Assembly (NCBI GenBank): GCA_016432545.1
Contig: CP066694.1
Coordinates: forward strand, 496,001-560,000
Source of the DNA: an archaeon
Lineage (GTDB): Archaea > Thermoproteota > Nitrososphaeria > Nitrososphaerales > Gagatemarchaeaceae
Reading direction: 5' to 3'
Length of the DNA stretch: 64,000 nucleotides
The notes below the pieces were generated by a model. It did no database searches and was not told the DNA's origin. It saw only the letters and a program-made list of their open reading frames with translations. The position numbers were made by a program, and so were the translations under genes. Numbering within the stretch: position 1 is the first letter of the stretch; every line of letters begins with the position of its first letter. Of the stretch, positions 56,355-64,000 are shown one piece after another.

Positions 56355-56459
56355 CCGTCAGTGAGGTTCTGTTAACTTGACTGGTGTCCAAGGTCCTCCC
56401 TGTTAACTCGCTGGTGCCGAATGAGTCGGCTCGGCGCAAGTTAACAGAGCCGTCAGTGA
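56355..56459. promoter_or_regulatory. Three GTTAAC palindromes and a repeated decamer upstream of the pilin promoter
   Basis: GTTAAC occurs at 56371, 56402 and 56440. The flanks extend it: CTGTTAACTTG, CTGTTAACTCG and, inverted, CAAGTTAACAG. CCGTCAGTGA occurs at 56355 and again at 56450. The group lies directly upstream of the TATA box and looks like a multi-site operator. The frame from 56493 through this stretch is probably not coding. Confidence 0.5.
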
Positions 56460-56571
56460 CGTTGAAACTTGCCTGCCGCTCGAGTTGAAGCATGAATGAG
56501 GGGCGGGCTAACTTCTGAAGTGAATAGTGAGAGGATGTTACGAGGTAAGCGAACGCTGTCTTACTTGAGCG

Positions 56572-57060
56572 CTAAGCGAACGTGTTCGCAAATGAGATTG
56601 TCTGGCCCCCAGTGAGGACCACATTGCCGGAGAAGCTGTCGCCAGGGTTCGCCGTTCCGGTTCCTACCGCGGTGAAAGTTATGTATTTCGTGGCCCCGGC
56701 AGCAAGGACACAGTTCACGCCTGAGACCGTAACCGTCCCTCCGCCTGCGTTGGATGAGATTGTCACCGACCTAATTGTGCCAGCTCCAGTTCCAGTGTTG
56801 TGTAATTCAAGCGATTGACCTGCGGTGGCGGACGCCGTGCAGGTCGCGGCTACTGCCCCTGGGGTCGCTAGTGTTCCGGAAGATATCGTGAGTGTGCTCG
56901 ACGATATGTAGGAAATCTGCGGTGGATTTCCAAAGATATTGAAGAGATTGAAAACGAACCCTGCGATGGCAATTCCTGCGATCAGTGTAATCGCAATCAA
57001 TATGACAGTGGCCAGAATTGGAGTAATGGCTTTCCTGCCATGGCTCGCATCTATCTTCAT
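56572..57060 (-). CDS. Type IV pilin
   Basis: The 162-residue protein is a typical archaeal pilin: short basic leader with GRKAITPILATVILIAITLIAG, then a C-terminal beta domain of small residues (SGTLATPGAVAATCTASATAGQ). The leader fits class III signal cleavage near Lys-Ala. It is probably the major pilin. ATG 57060 is about 28 bp from a palindromic TATA box. Confidence 0.88.
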   Translation of the reverse strand: MKIDASHGRKAITPILATVILIAITLIAGIAIAGFVFNLFNIFGNPPQISYISSSTLTISSGTLATPGAVAATCTASATAGQSLELHNTGTGAGTIRSVTISSNAGGGTVTVSGVNCVLAAGATKYITFTAVGTGTANPGDSFSGNVVLTGGQTISFANTFA

Positions 57061-57082
57061 TATTCAAAAGGCCCAAACCGGG

Positions 57083-57094
57083 CGCATATATGCG
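57083..57094. promoter_or_regulatory. Palindromic TATA box between pilin and GT4 genes
   Basis: GCGCATATATGCG is symmetric. It is 28 bp from the pilin ATG at 57060 on the minus strand and about 29 bp from TTG 57117 on the plus strand. It may drive both the pilus and glycosylation operons. Confidence 0.55.
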
Positions 57095-57116
57095 TTTCTG
57101 CCAGAATCACACAATA

Positions 57117-58292
57117 TTGCAATTGGGGTTTCACTTGCGCATAAACATCGTTCACATGGGCTTCTTTTACTCGGGCGGAGGCGAGAAGGTAGCCATCCGC
57201 CAGGCTTTGGGCCTTCGCAGGCGGGGGCATCTGGTCAATGTATTCAGCCCGATTATTTATCCGGATAGGAGCTTCCCCCGGCTTCTAAAGGAGGTGGCTC
57301 CTCAGAGGCTCGTACCACACTTCCCATTCCCATTTCCATTCCGGGAAGGTTCCGCGATGCTGGCGTCCGCGATCCTCCCCCTAGGGCTCCGGAAGTCGGC
57401 AGACTGCGACGTTCTAATCTGTCACTCTCAACCCAGCATGTGGCTGGGTCTCAGAACCAATTCGCTCTTCGACGTCCCGTACGTGGGCTATCTGCACCAA
57501 CTGACCACATTCATTCATCAACGTCCCAAGATCGGGGAGAACTGGAACACCCCCGACTTTCAACTCCTCAGTGGGTTAGTCGGGAACCTTGGAAGGCCGG
57601 TAGCCAGGGCACTAGATCAGATGTGCCACAGGAGGGCTAGGAAGTTACTGTACAACTCGGACTGGACGAGGGGCCTCTTCTCCCAGGAATACAGGGTCGG
57701 AGGAAGCACATGTTATCCCGGGGTCGACCCGCCCATCGTTCGCGGCGCAATTCGTCACAACCAGGTGGTTATGGCAGCCAGACACTACCCTTGGAAGAGG
57801 ATCGACCTCGCTTTTGAGGTAATTCGTCGCCTGAAGGGGAACATACCCAAGCTGATGATAACTGGAAAGGAGACCTCGACAACTCCCACTCTTCGGAAGC
57901 GTGCGTCGGACCTTGGGGTATCGAACTTGGTGGATTTCACTGGGTATCTGGACGATGAGACCCTATCAAGATGCTTTGCCGAGTCGAAGGCATACATTCA
58001 AACGAGCATCGCGGAGCCTTTCGGACTAGGCCCACTTGAAGCTCAGGCTCACGGAGTTCCGGCCGTCGTATGGGGTGACTCAGGGGTCAAGGAGACGGTT
58101 CTCGACGGGGAGACCGGCTTCCACGCAAAGCCCTACGACCTTGATGACTTTGCATCGAAGCTCCAGACAATTCTCACGGACCAGGAACTCTGGAGGAAGA
58201 TGTCTGCTCGGGCTGTGGAGTGGGCTTCCAGCTTTACCTGGGACAGACACCTCGACATCGTGGAGGCTGCAGTGATTGACGCTCAGAAGTGA
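57117..58292 (+). CDS. GT4-family glycosyltransferase
   Basis: About 391 residues with a GT-B fold. The N-terminus reads RINIVHMGFFYSGGGEKVAI, and the donor site includes SIAEPFGLGPLEAQAHGVPAVVWG with the E-x7-E pair. It adds a sugar from a nucleotide donor. TTG 57117 or 57135 are both possible starts; the ATG at 57090 falls inside the TATA box. It overlaps the next methyltransferase by 17 bp. Confidence 0.88.
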   Translation: MQLGFHLRINIVHMGFFYSGGGEKVAIRQALGLRRRGHLVNVFSPIIYPDRSFPRLLKEVAPQRLVPHFPFPFPFREGSAMLASAILPLGLRKSADCDVLICHSQPSMWLGLRTNSLFDVPYVGYLHQLTTFIHQRPKIGENWNTPDFQLLSGLVGNLGRPVARALDQMCHRRARKLLYNSDWTRGLFSQEYRVGGSTCYPGVDPPIVRGAIRHNQVVMAARHYPWKRIDLAFEVIRRLKGNIPKLMITGKETSTTPTLRKRASDLGVSNLVDFTGYLDDETLSRCFAESKAYIQTSIAEPFGLGPLEAQAHGVPAVVWGDSGVKETVLDGETGFHAKPYDLDDFASKLQTILTDQELWRKMSARAVEWASSFTWDRHLDIVEAAVIDAQK

Positions 58293-58788
58293 TAAGGAAC
58301 TCACCCTAAACTTGGGGTCCGGCGACCAGACCTATGGCGACGTCAGACTCGACCTCTTCCCCACCGCCTCAACAAACATCGTTGGCGATTGTCAGCATCT
58401 TCCCTTCAGGGAGGGCGCATTCGCAAGGGTCTACGAACAGAACCTCTTCGAGCATCTCCCGAATCCGGGCAGGCATCTCGACGAGGTGAGGCGGGTGTTG
58501 ATGCCTTCAGGGGTCCTAACGCTCATCACCGACAACGCGGCTTGCCTGAAGTTCTACATCTTGGGCACGCACACGGGCGGCTACCGAAAGCACGACGGGA
58601 AAGACGTGCACTACGCCGTCTTCACTCTCGAGCACATCAGAAACTTCGTGGCAAATTCAGGCCTCAGGTTGAGGCAGCTCAAGCTCGTCGACACAGACTA
58701 TTATACCAGAATCATCGACCGCGTCGTTCGCGTGTTCGCCCCGTCTCTCTCCTATCCTAGGATCTACCTTGAGGCGGAGAGGCCCTGA
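58276..58788 (+). CDS. Class I SAM-dependent methyltransferase
   Basis: The 170-residue protein is a small Methyltransf_11-type enzyme: LTLNLGSGDQTYGDVRLDL (SAM loop, motif I), IVGDCQHLPF and YEQNLFEHLPN with the acidic motif, then a C-terminal part ending in LEAERP. Between a glycosyltransferase and a PMT, it probably methylates a glycan or lipid-linked sugar. Start TTG 58276. Confidence 0.82.
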   Translation: MTLRSDKELTLNLGSGDQTYGDVRLDLFPTASTNIVGDCQHLPFREGAFARVYEQNLFEHLPNPGRHLDEVRRVLMPSGVLTLITDNAACLKFYILGTHTGGYRKHDGKDVHYAVFTLEHIRNFVANSGLRLRQLKLVDTDYYTRIIDRVVRVFAPSLSYPRIYLEAERP

Positions 58789-60158
58789 AGCTCCAGCTCA
58801 CTCTCGACCTCGACATCTACTGGGCCGGACTCAAGGACCTCGCCTCCAAGTTCAACATAACCCACTTCCTGCTCCTCTACTTCGCCGTCCATATGCTTCA
58901 GATTGCCTTCCCCAACGACGGAGGGATGGTCTTTGACGAGGCACACTACATCCCGGCGAGCCAGGACACCCTGGGAGGCATAGCGGCGAACGCGGAGCAT
59001 CCCCCGCTACCCAAGCTCATTTCTGCGCTGGGAATCGGCCTCCTGGGCAACAACTGGTTCGGCTGGAGGTTCCCCCAAGTCCTGATGCAGATTGCCGCGA
59101 TGTACCTGTTCTATCTCATCGCAAGGAGGCTCCTCGGCGAGAGATGGGGGCTGCTCGCGACGATGTTCCTCGGGCTGGACACTGTCTGGTTCATTCATGG
59201 AGGGACGCTCCTCATCGACATGCCGATGTTCCTCTTTGGCCTGCTCGCCATTGAGCTCTACATGCGCAAGCGCCCGTGGCTCTCCGCGGCGAGCATGGGC
59301 CTCGCCTTCACGGCTAGGGAGATGAGCATCTTCTGGTTCGGAGCACTAGTGATCTATCACCTCTACACAAACAGACAAACCATGGGCCCGGCGCTGAGGG
59401 TTGGCGTCAAGTACCTCGCCGTGGCGCTGCTCGTCTTCGGAGTGGTGATGTTCGCGTACGACATCAGGTACCAGCCTCCGATCTCGACGAGCGTAACGAC
59501 CACGGTCAATACCCAAGTCATCGAGAACAACGGAACGGCAGTCACGACCTTTACGACGACATTCTTGAGCACCAGCAAGCAGGTTATCTGGAACCCGATT
59601 CAACATGTCTTGTTCATCTATCAGTACCACGGCCCCAGCGGGATAGTCATAGACGAACCGTACGCGCCTTACCAATTCGCGTGGAACTGGATCTTGCCGT
59701 TTGACCCCGTGCCCTTCAACGGCACTTATCACGCTCCGGAGCCGTTCAACTCAGCCACCTACTATCGGGTGGACGTGGACGTATCGGCTGGGAACGTAAC
59801 TAACCACTACATCCCGACTTGGTATCAGGCCCAGGCCAACCTTGCGGTCTGGTATGGGTTCTGGCCCGCGCTCGCGGGTGCAATCTACTTGATACTCAAG
59901 CGGAGGGAGACCGGCACGGCCCTGTTCATTGCCGGAGGAATCGCCCTCAACTATGCCCCGTGGTTGGCCCTGAGCGTCCTCGTCCGTCGCATAGGCTTCA
60001 ACTATTACTTCATCTACACGCTGCCATTCGTCGCCCTTGGGCTCGCCTTCTTCTACAAGCAAATGCCCAGCAAGTACGGGAGAGAACTCGCAGTCTTGAA
60101 CTTAGTGTTGGCGCTCTTCTTCTTCGTGTGGTTCTTCCCAGTTCGTCCTCTCACCTAA
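58785..60158 (+). CDS. PMT/ArnT-type membrane glycosyltransferase (GT39-like)
   Basis: Read from CTG 58785 the protein has 457 residues. The first membrane helix is FLLLYFAVHMLQIAF, followed by the acidic pair in VFDEAHYIP and the conserved AEHPPLPKLISALGIGLLGNNWFGWRFPQ. The first ATG (58893) lies within helix 1 and would break it. No ATG, GTG or TTG precedes it in frame after the methyltransferase; the CTG shares bases with that gene's stop (CTGA), a coupled overlap. The enzyme is related to the protein at 25982 and likely transfers a sugar from a polyprenyl phosphate to Ser/Thr. Confidence 0.85.
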   Translation: MKLQLTLDLDIYWAGLKDLASKFNITHFLLLYFAVHMLQIAFPNDGGMVFDEAHYIPASQDTLGGIAANAEHPPLPKLISALGIGLLGNNWFGWRFPQVLMQIAAMYLFYLIARRLLGERWGLLATMFLGLDTVWFIHGGTLLIDMPMFLFGLLAIELYMRKRPWLSAASMGLAFTAREMSIFWFGALVIYHLYTNRQTMGPALRVGVKYLAVALLVFGVVMFAYDIRYQPPISTSVTTTVNTQVIENNGTAVTTFTTTFLSTSKQVIWNPIQHVLFIYQYHGPSGIVIDEPYAPYQFAWNWILPFDPVPFNGTYHAPEPFNSATYYRVDVDVSAGNVTNHYIPTWYQAQANLAVWYGFWPALAGAIYLILKRRETGTALFIAGGIALNYAPWLALSVLVRRIGFNYYFIYTLPFVALGLAFFYKQMPSKYGRELAVLNLVLALFFFVWFFPVRPLT

Positions 60159-60197
60159 GGTGAGTTCAGTACTGGACGTTTTGGCGCAGTTCGAACC

Positions 60198-60968
60198 CTA
60201 GACCGTTGAGCCGCCAAGCTCAGACAGCTTACGGCCTGTCACGATTCGAGCCGAAGAGAAGAGCATCGACCTCACCACCTCTGTTTTCACGTCTCTGAGG
60301 CCATTGGTCGTCAGCATGACCTCGGCTTCCTTTCGGTCGCCGGTTACCATCATCGAGATTGCCCCGCCCGGCTTCAGGACCCTCACCATTTCATTGACTG
60401 AGTAGATACGGTCTGCAAGCCTCTCGAACTTCCCTGTCCCAAAGCCCGAGAGCACGAGGTCAATGGCCCCAGACTTGATTGGAAGTTGCCTGGCGTCAGA
60501 ACTTGCCAGTTCCAAACTCTTGGATCCATTTCCCCCTTGTGGCTTGTTGTCGAGTCGCTGAATCTCCTGTCTCCTCGCCCCTATTGATACGTCCAGTGCA
60601 AGGACCAACCCCGAAGGGATTCGCGGCGCTACCTCCTTTGTTATCAGCCCGTGACCGCATAGGACCTCCGCGACCACTTCGTCGCCTCCCCATGGAATCT
60701 CCTTGACTAAGCGGACTGCTTCCCTTGGCTTTACGACACTTGAATTCCATATTTGAATCACAGCCGCGAACATGTACGCCGAGCCTCCGATGGCGACCAA
60801 GTACGAAAGTACCAACGCTGAGAAGTGCGAACTCCCGAACTGGTATGCCCCGAAGACCCCAAGGGCCATCAGCACCTCTCCACACACGATCAGTATCAGG
60901 GCGATTCGGCTGGGCTCTAAGAAGTAGAATGACGAATTCCTGGCCGCTCGGGTCTCCTTTTGAGTCAT
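60198..60968 (-). CDS. Membrane-anchored SAM-dependent methyltransferase
   Basis: The 256-residue protein has two N-terminal membrane helices (IALILIVCGEVLMALGVFGA and ALVLSYLVAIGGSAYMFAAV) and a class I methyltransferase domain: VAEVLCGHGLITKEV as motif I, LALDVSIGARRQE, DLVLSGFGTG and VRVLKPGGAISMMV. A lipid or membrane glycan is a likely substrate. It converges with the PMT gene. Confidence 0.78.
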   Translation of the reverse strand: MTQKETRAARNSSFYFLEPSRIALILIVCGEVLMALGVFGAYQFGSSHFSALVLSYLVAIGGSAYMFAAVIQIWNSSVVKPREAVRLVKEIPWGGDEVVAEVLCGHGLITKEVAPRIPSGLVLALDVSIGARRQEIQRLDNKPQGGNGSKSLELASSDARQLPIKSGAIDLVLSGFGTGKFERLADRIYSVNEMVRVLKPGGAISMMVTGDRKEAEVMLTTNGLRDVKTEVVRSMLFSSARIVTGRKLSELGGSTV

Positions 60969-61018
60969 CGCATACTTCGCCTGGACTCCGATATTTCTAG
61001 GTTGTTGGAGGTTGCCAA

Positions 61019-61657
61019 CTAGGGAAGTGTGGTGTCCGTCGTAGTGGTCGAATCGGTCGTATGGACTGTAGTTGAGATGTCTGTGGTAGTGGTTGCATAA
61101 GTGGTATGAAGGGTCGTAGACGTGTCAGTAGTCGTGGTCGAATGAGTCGTATGGATAGTGTTCGAAGTGTCGGTTGTGGTAGTCGAATAGCTAGTCGAAA
61201 TCGTCGTGGAGGTCAGCCAAGACGTAAGGGTCGAAGTCGCTGAAGTCGTCGTTATTGCGGGGGCCGTCGTCGTCGTCGTGCGCGTAATGGTCCTCGTTCC
61301 CGCCGTCGACCTGAACTCCACCGAAGTAACGGTGAACGTGCTCGTCTGCAACACCGTCTGAGGAAAAGTCGAAGTGACAGTCGACGTAGCGGTCTCAAGC
61401 GTGCTTGTGACCACTGAAACCAAAGTGATCGTCGAAGAGAGAGTGAGCCGCGAGGTTGACGTCGATGAGAAGCTCTCGATCGATGTTGTCGGTTGAGTGA
61501 GCGTGCTAACAACCGTCGCAGTTTTGGAGTTGGCCCCAAGGATGACCACGGAGGAATAAGTTCCCCCAATTGTCAGGAGTAGGATTAGGATAATGCCACC
61601 CAGCGCGTAGCCTCCGACCCGCACAAACTTGGCATCCGAACTCGTGCTTAAAATCAT
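61019..61657 (-). CDS. Membrane-anchored Thr/Ser-rich repeat protein
   Basis: The 212-residue protein has one N-terminal membrane helix (GGYALGGIILILLLTIGGTYSSVVIL) and a Thr/Ser-rich outer rod. The C-terminal 60 residues have tandem TTTTDTSTTLHTT-type repeats. It looks like a highly O-glycosylated stalk. It may be a target of the PMT gene next to it, though that is inference. Confidence 0.7.
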   Translation of the reverse strand: MILSTSSDAKFVRVGGYALGGIILILLLTIGGTYSSVVILGANSKTATVVSTLTQPTTSIESFSSTSTSRLTLSSTITLVSVVTSTLETATSTVTSTFPQTVLQTSTFTVTSVEFRSTAGTRTITRTTTTTAPAITTTSATSTLTSWLTSTTISTSYSTTTTDTSNTIHTTHSTTTTDTSTTLHTTYATTTTDISTTVHTTDSTTTTDTTLP

Positions 61658-61785
61658 TGGGGCGCGAAAACGACACTTTTCGTCAGAAAATCAGGACTGC
61701 GAATCCATAATCGCACATCGTATCATGCCCTTTGGAGTTTCGTGCGGAAAACGGATAAAAACACGTCAAAGGGCAGATTCCTTCG

Positions 61786-61851
61786 ATGAGAGCACCTGCT
61801 CGGTCTCCCTCCTCCCAAGAAAGGACCGCATTCCTGATTGGTGGTGTCTAG
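61786..61851 (+). other. Possible leader peptide or frameshifted N-terminus before the Ig-like gene
   Basis: ATG 61786 lies about 29 bp after a TATA box (GGATAAAAAC) and opens a 21-residue frame, MRAPARSPSSQERTAFLIGG. It stops at 61851, overlapping the start of the Ig-like gene in the next frame. It could be a leader peptide coupled to the main gene, or the true N-terminus if a base is missing. Confidence 0.35.
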
Positions 61852-64000
61852 CTCGTCTCGGCGTTTTACGGCAGTCACCCTGTGCGCGCTATTTGTCCTC
61901 GTCGCCTTCGAGATACAAGGAGGAGAGGCAGCCACCGTCCCCAAGGTCGGGCAGCCCTACGCCTTGGCTCTTCAAATCCTTCCGCCGAAGCTCCCCGCTG
62001 ACGGCAATGAATACTCGGCCGTCGTAGTCTCGCTCCTCGACCCCTCGGGCCGCCCGTCGTTCCCGACCTCTTACGTGACTGTCTACCTCACTTCGTCTCA
62101 ACAGAACGTGGCGACCGTCGACCAGAGCCTCGTGATCAGTCCGGGCTCGAACTACGGGGTAGCGAACCTGACAACCACGATTACGACCGGGTCGACCGTG
62201 ATAACCGCTGCCTCTCCCGGCCTTCAGTCCGCTTCATCAGTTTCCACGACCGTAACGCCGAGCGGGTTCCCCTCGAGCCTGAAAGTCTTCGTCGCGCCCA
62301 GCACGGTCCCGGCCAGGCCTGGTAGTCAGGGCGTAGTCATCGTCGAGCTGCTAGACAAGAACAACCTGCCGACGAAGCCCACCTCGGACATCACGATTCA
62401 GCTTACCACCAGCGAGCCAAGGGTGGCGAACCTGACGGACTCGACCTTGACGCTTCAGGCCGGGAACCTGGAGGTCCAGGGAGGGTTCCTCACCACCTTC
62501 CGCCCAGGCCAGGCGGTGGTGACCGCTTCAGCCCCGGGCCTAGGCACTGGAAGGGCCACGGTAAATGTCAAGGGGCCGGCGCCGACCAACCTCAAGGTCT
62601 ACGCCCAGCCGGCGAAGATCCCGGTTTCGACCAGCGGCAAGCTTACGATAGTCCTGACTGACTCGACGGGCAATCCTGCGAGGGCGCAGAGCGACATCAC
62701 GGTCCTGCTCAGCTCCTCGAACACCAGCCTCGCCAAGGTCAAGAGCACGCTGACAATCCCCGGAGGTAGCATGTACGCCATCACGACGGTCAACTCGACG
62801 GCTGTCAACGGCAACGCGATCATTTACGCCGCTTCCACTAACCTCGTCACCGGATCCGTCTCGATAAGGTCCTACTTCCCGTCACTTACGCCTACAAGGC
62901 TGAAGCTGGAGCTTGCGCCCCCGGTGGTCCTCGCCGACAATACAGTGTACAGCTCTATCATGGTGTCATTGGAGGACTCGGGCGGCGCACCGGCGCTCGC
63001 AGCTGTTGACACCACAGTGAGGCTCACTGCGTCAAACACCCAAGTGGGAACTGTCCCTGCATCGGTCGTGATTGTCCATTCAACGAACTTCAAGGTCATA
63101 CCTTTCGACGCCACCTTCTTCTCCGGCTCGACAGGAATCACCGCCCAGGGCCTTGACAGCTCTCTGACCATCGACACCGTCCAGCAGGCTACCTACGGGC
63201 CAGTCCCAACGAAGGTGGTCCTGACGGCGCTCTTCGGAACTTCGGGAAGGGGAGGCACACTGCCGGCTGACGGAAAGCTCTACAACGCTCTTGAGGTCTC
63301 CCTCGTGGACGCGTCCGGTTCGCCTGCGGTGGCACCGGAGGACCTCCCCATCCAGCTCCTGTCCACAGCCTCCGGGGTGGTCTCAGTTGATACGGCCGCC
63401 ACAATCCCAGCCGGCTCGACTGCGATCATAACCGGTGTCCAGACGAGCACCCTGTCCGGCCGGGCCAACCTCACTGCGTTCGCGCAAGGGCTTACTATCT
63501 CGGGGCTTCAGGTGCTGACGGTGGTCCCGGCGCCCTCTGCCCTCGCTGCCTGGGTCAGCCCTTCCACAACCCTGTACTCCTCAGTCGCGCTCTCCCCGTT
63601 GCTCTTCGTCCAGCTCCAGGACTCCGCGGGCAACCCGGCCAGGGCGCAGTCGCCCATCAGCGCGACCGTGACTTCGTCCAACGGGGCTGAGGTCCAGACT
63701 CCCATTGCCTTGACATTCCCGCAAGGTACCGACCACATCTCGGTCCGGGTTGAGCTGAAGCACAACGGGTCCACCGTGCTTACCGTGACTTCGTCCGGAC
63801 TTACCTCGGCGAACGCGAGGATCGACGCCCGGTCTCCGACGCTCGCAATCGCCATAACCGCAAACCCGCCCACGATCTTCTCGAACGCGAGCTCGATAGT
63901 CAAGCTGACCTTGATGGCAGAGGGGGCGCCGCTGCCGGGCGCGACGGTCGCTTGGAACTCCAGCCTGGGCAGAGTGGAACCCAACGCCACCTTGACATCG
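61838..64000 (+). CDS. Large secreted Ig-like repeat surface protein (partial)
   Basis: An open frame begins at TTG 61838 (GTG 61841 and 61844 are alternatives) and has no stop before the window ends. It has a short signal peptide (TAVTLCALFVLVAFEIQGGEA) then repeated Ig-like domains of about 150 residues. Each repeat has a V.L.D..G.PA/P.S...V.L.S pattern (e.g. LTDSTGNPARAQSDITV and LQDSAGNPARAQSPIS), like bacterial Ig-like/invasin domains. It is probably a large adhesin or a cell-surface scaffold. The C-terminus and any anchor lie outside the window. Confidence 0.8.
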   Translation, partial: MVVSSSSRRFTAVTLCALFVLVAFEIQGGEAATVPKVGQPYALALQILPPKLPADGNEYSAVVVSLLDPSGRPSFPTSYVTVYLTSSQQNVATVDQSLVISPGSNYGVANLTTTITTGSTVITAASPGLQSASSVSTTVTPSGFPSSLKVFVAPSTVPARPGSQGVVIVELLDKNNLPTKPTSDITIQLTTSEPRVANLTDSTLTLQAGNLEVQGGFLTTFRPGQAVVTASAPGLGTGRATVNVKGPAPTNLKVYAQPAKIPVSTSGKLTIVLTDSTGNPARAQSDITVLLSSSNTSLAKVKSTLTIPGGSMYAITTVNSTAVNGNAIIYAASTNLVTGSVSIRSYFPSLTPTRLKLELAPPVVLADNTVYSSIMVSLEDSGGAPALAAVDTTVRLTASNTQVGTVPASVVIVHSTNFKVIPFDATFFSGSTGITAQGLDSSLTIDTVQQATYGPVPTKVVLTALFGTSGRGGTLPADGKLYNALEVSLVDASGSPAVAPEDLPIQLLSTASGVVSVDTAATIPAGSTAIITGVQTSTLSGRANLTAFAQGLTISGLQVLTVVPAPSALAAWVSPSTTLYSSVALSPLLFVQLQDSAGNPARAQSPISATVTSSNGAEVQTPIALTFPQGTDHISVRVELKHNGSTVLTVTSSGLTSANARIDARSPTLAIAITANPPTIFSNASSIVKLTLMAEGAPLPGATVAWNSSLGRVEPNATLTS

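Noticed and set aside
56305-56493. N-terminal extension of the Ser/Thr-rich pilin
   Set aside because: A prepilin signal must be close to the N-terminus, and the stretch holds the TATA box and GTTAAC sites. ATG 56304 is the better start.

Overview
The window is from an archaeon, most likely a TACK-lineage, Thaumarchaeota/Nitrososphaeria-like organism with about 60% G+C. Evidence seen directly: an archaeal TyrRS, ribosomal protein eL13, a CdvB (ESCRT-III) division protein, archaeal type IV pilins with a TadA/FlaI-type ATPase and a FlaJ/TadC-type membrane protein, and AT-rich TATA boxes placed 25-32 bp before many start codons (leaderless genes). No ammonia-oxidation gene is visible. Heme O/A synthesis genes (ctaA, ctaB), a full run of heme genes, Fe/Mn superoxide dismutase and a Rieske protein point to aerobic respiration. 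The lineage is an inference from gene content.

Layout. 0-8.7 kb: Mut7-C RNase, TyrRS, a six-bladed kelch surface protein, ctaA, thioredoxin, thiI, ctaB, a tRNA-Tyr gene that appears to hold three introns, two small membrane proteins, eL13 and an OGG glycosylase. 8.7-16.6 kb: a HemL-like aminotransferase, a free-standing LAGLIDADG endonuclease, SOD, transaldolase, a VapBC pair, and an operon of split transketolase, ribulose-phosphate epimerase and a PfkB-family kinase. 16.7-27.6 kb: cell-surface genes (Ser/Thr-rich PEF-tailed protein, MMPL exporter, Rieske protein, sugar nucleotidyltransferase, a large S-layer-like protein, a PMT-type glycosyltransferase). 27.7-35.5 kb: a tight heme operon hemA-C-D-B-Q-L-E-H. 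35.6-49.4 kb: cdvB, then an accessory island with six toxin-antitoxin modules, a sedolisin protease, gene remnants, repeated cassettes and several microproteins, interrupted by amrS and an apparent PAS-UbiA fusion. 49.5-64 kb: a type IV pilus operon with a repeat-rich, frameshifted Ser/Thr-rich pilin, then a glycosylation cluster (GT4, methyltransferase, PMT), another Ser/Thr-rich anchored protein and a large Ig-like repeat surface protein that runs off the right edge.

How the genes work together. ctaA/ctaB use the heme made by the heme operon to build heme O/A for a terminal oxidase. The pentose-phosphate genes form one non-oxidative module with the nearby transaldolase. The pilus and S-layer regions each sit beside a PMT-type glycosyltransferase, which suggests O-glycosylation of Ser/Thr-rich surface proteins.

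The most unusual signals are the three-intron tRNA-Tyr, several genes that seem to start at CTG (twice inside CTGA stop/start overlaps), the PAS-UbiA fusion, the 141-bp perfect repeat in a pilin gene with a one-base frameshift between copies, and a cluster of very small genes around 45 kb.
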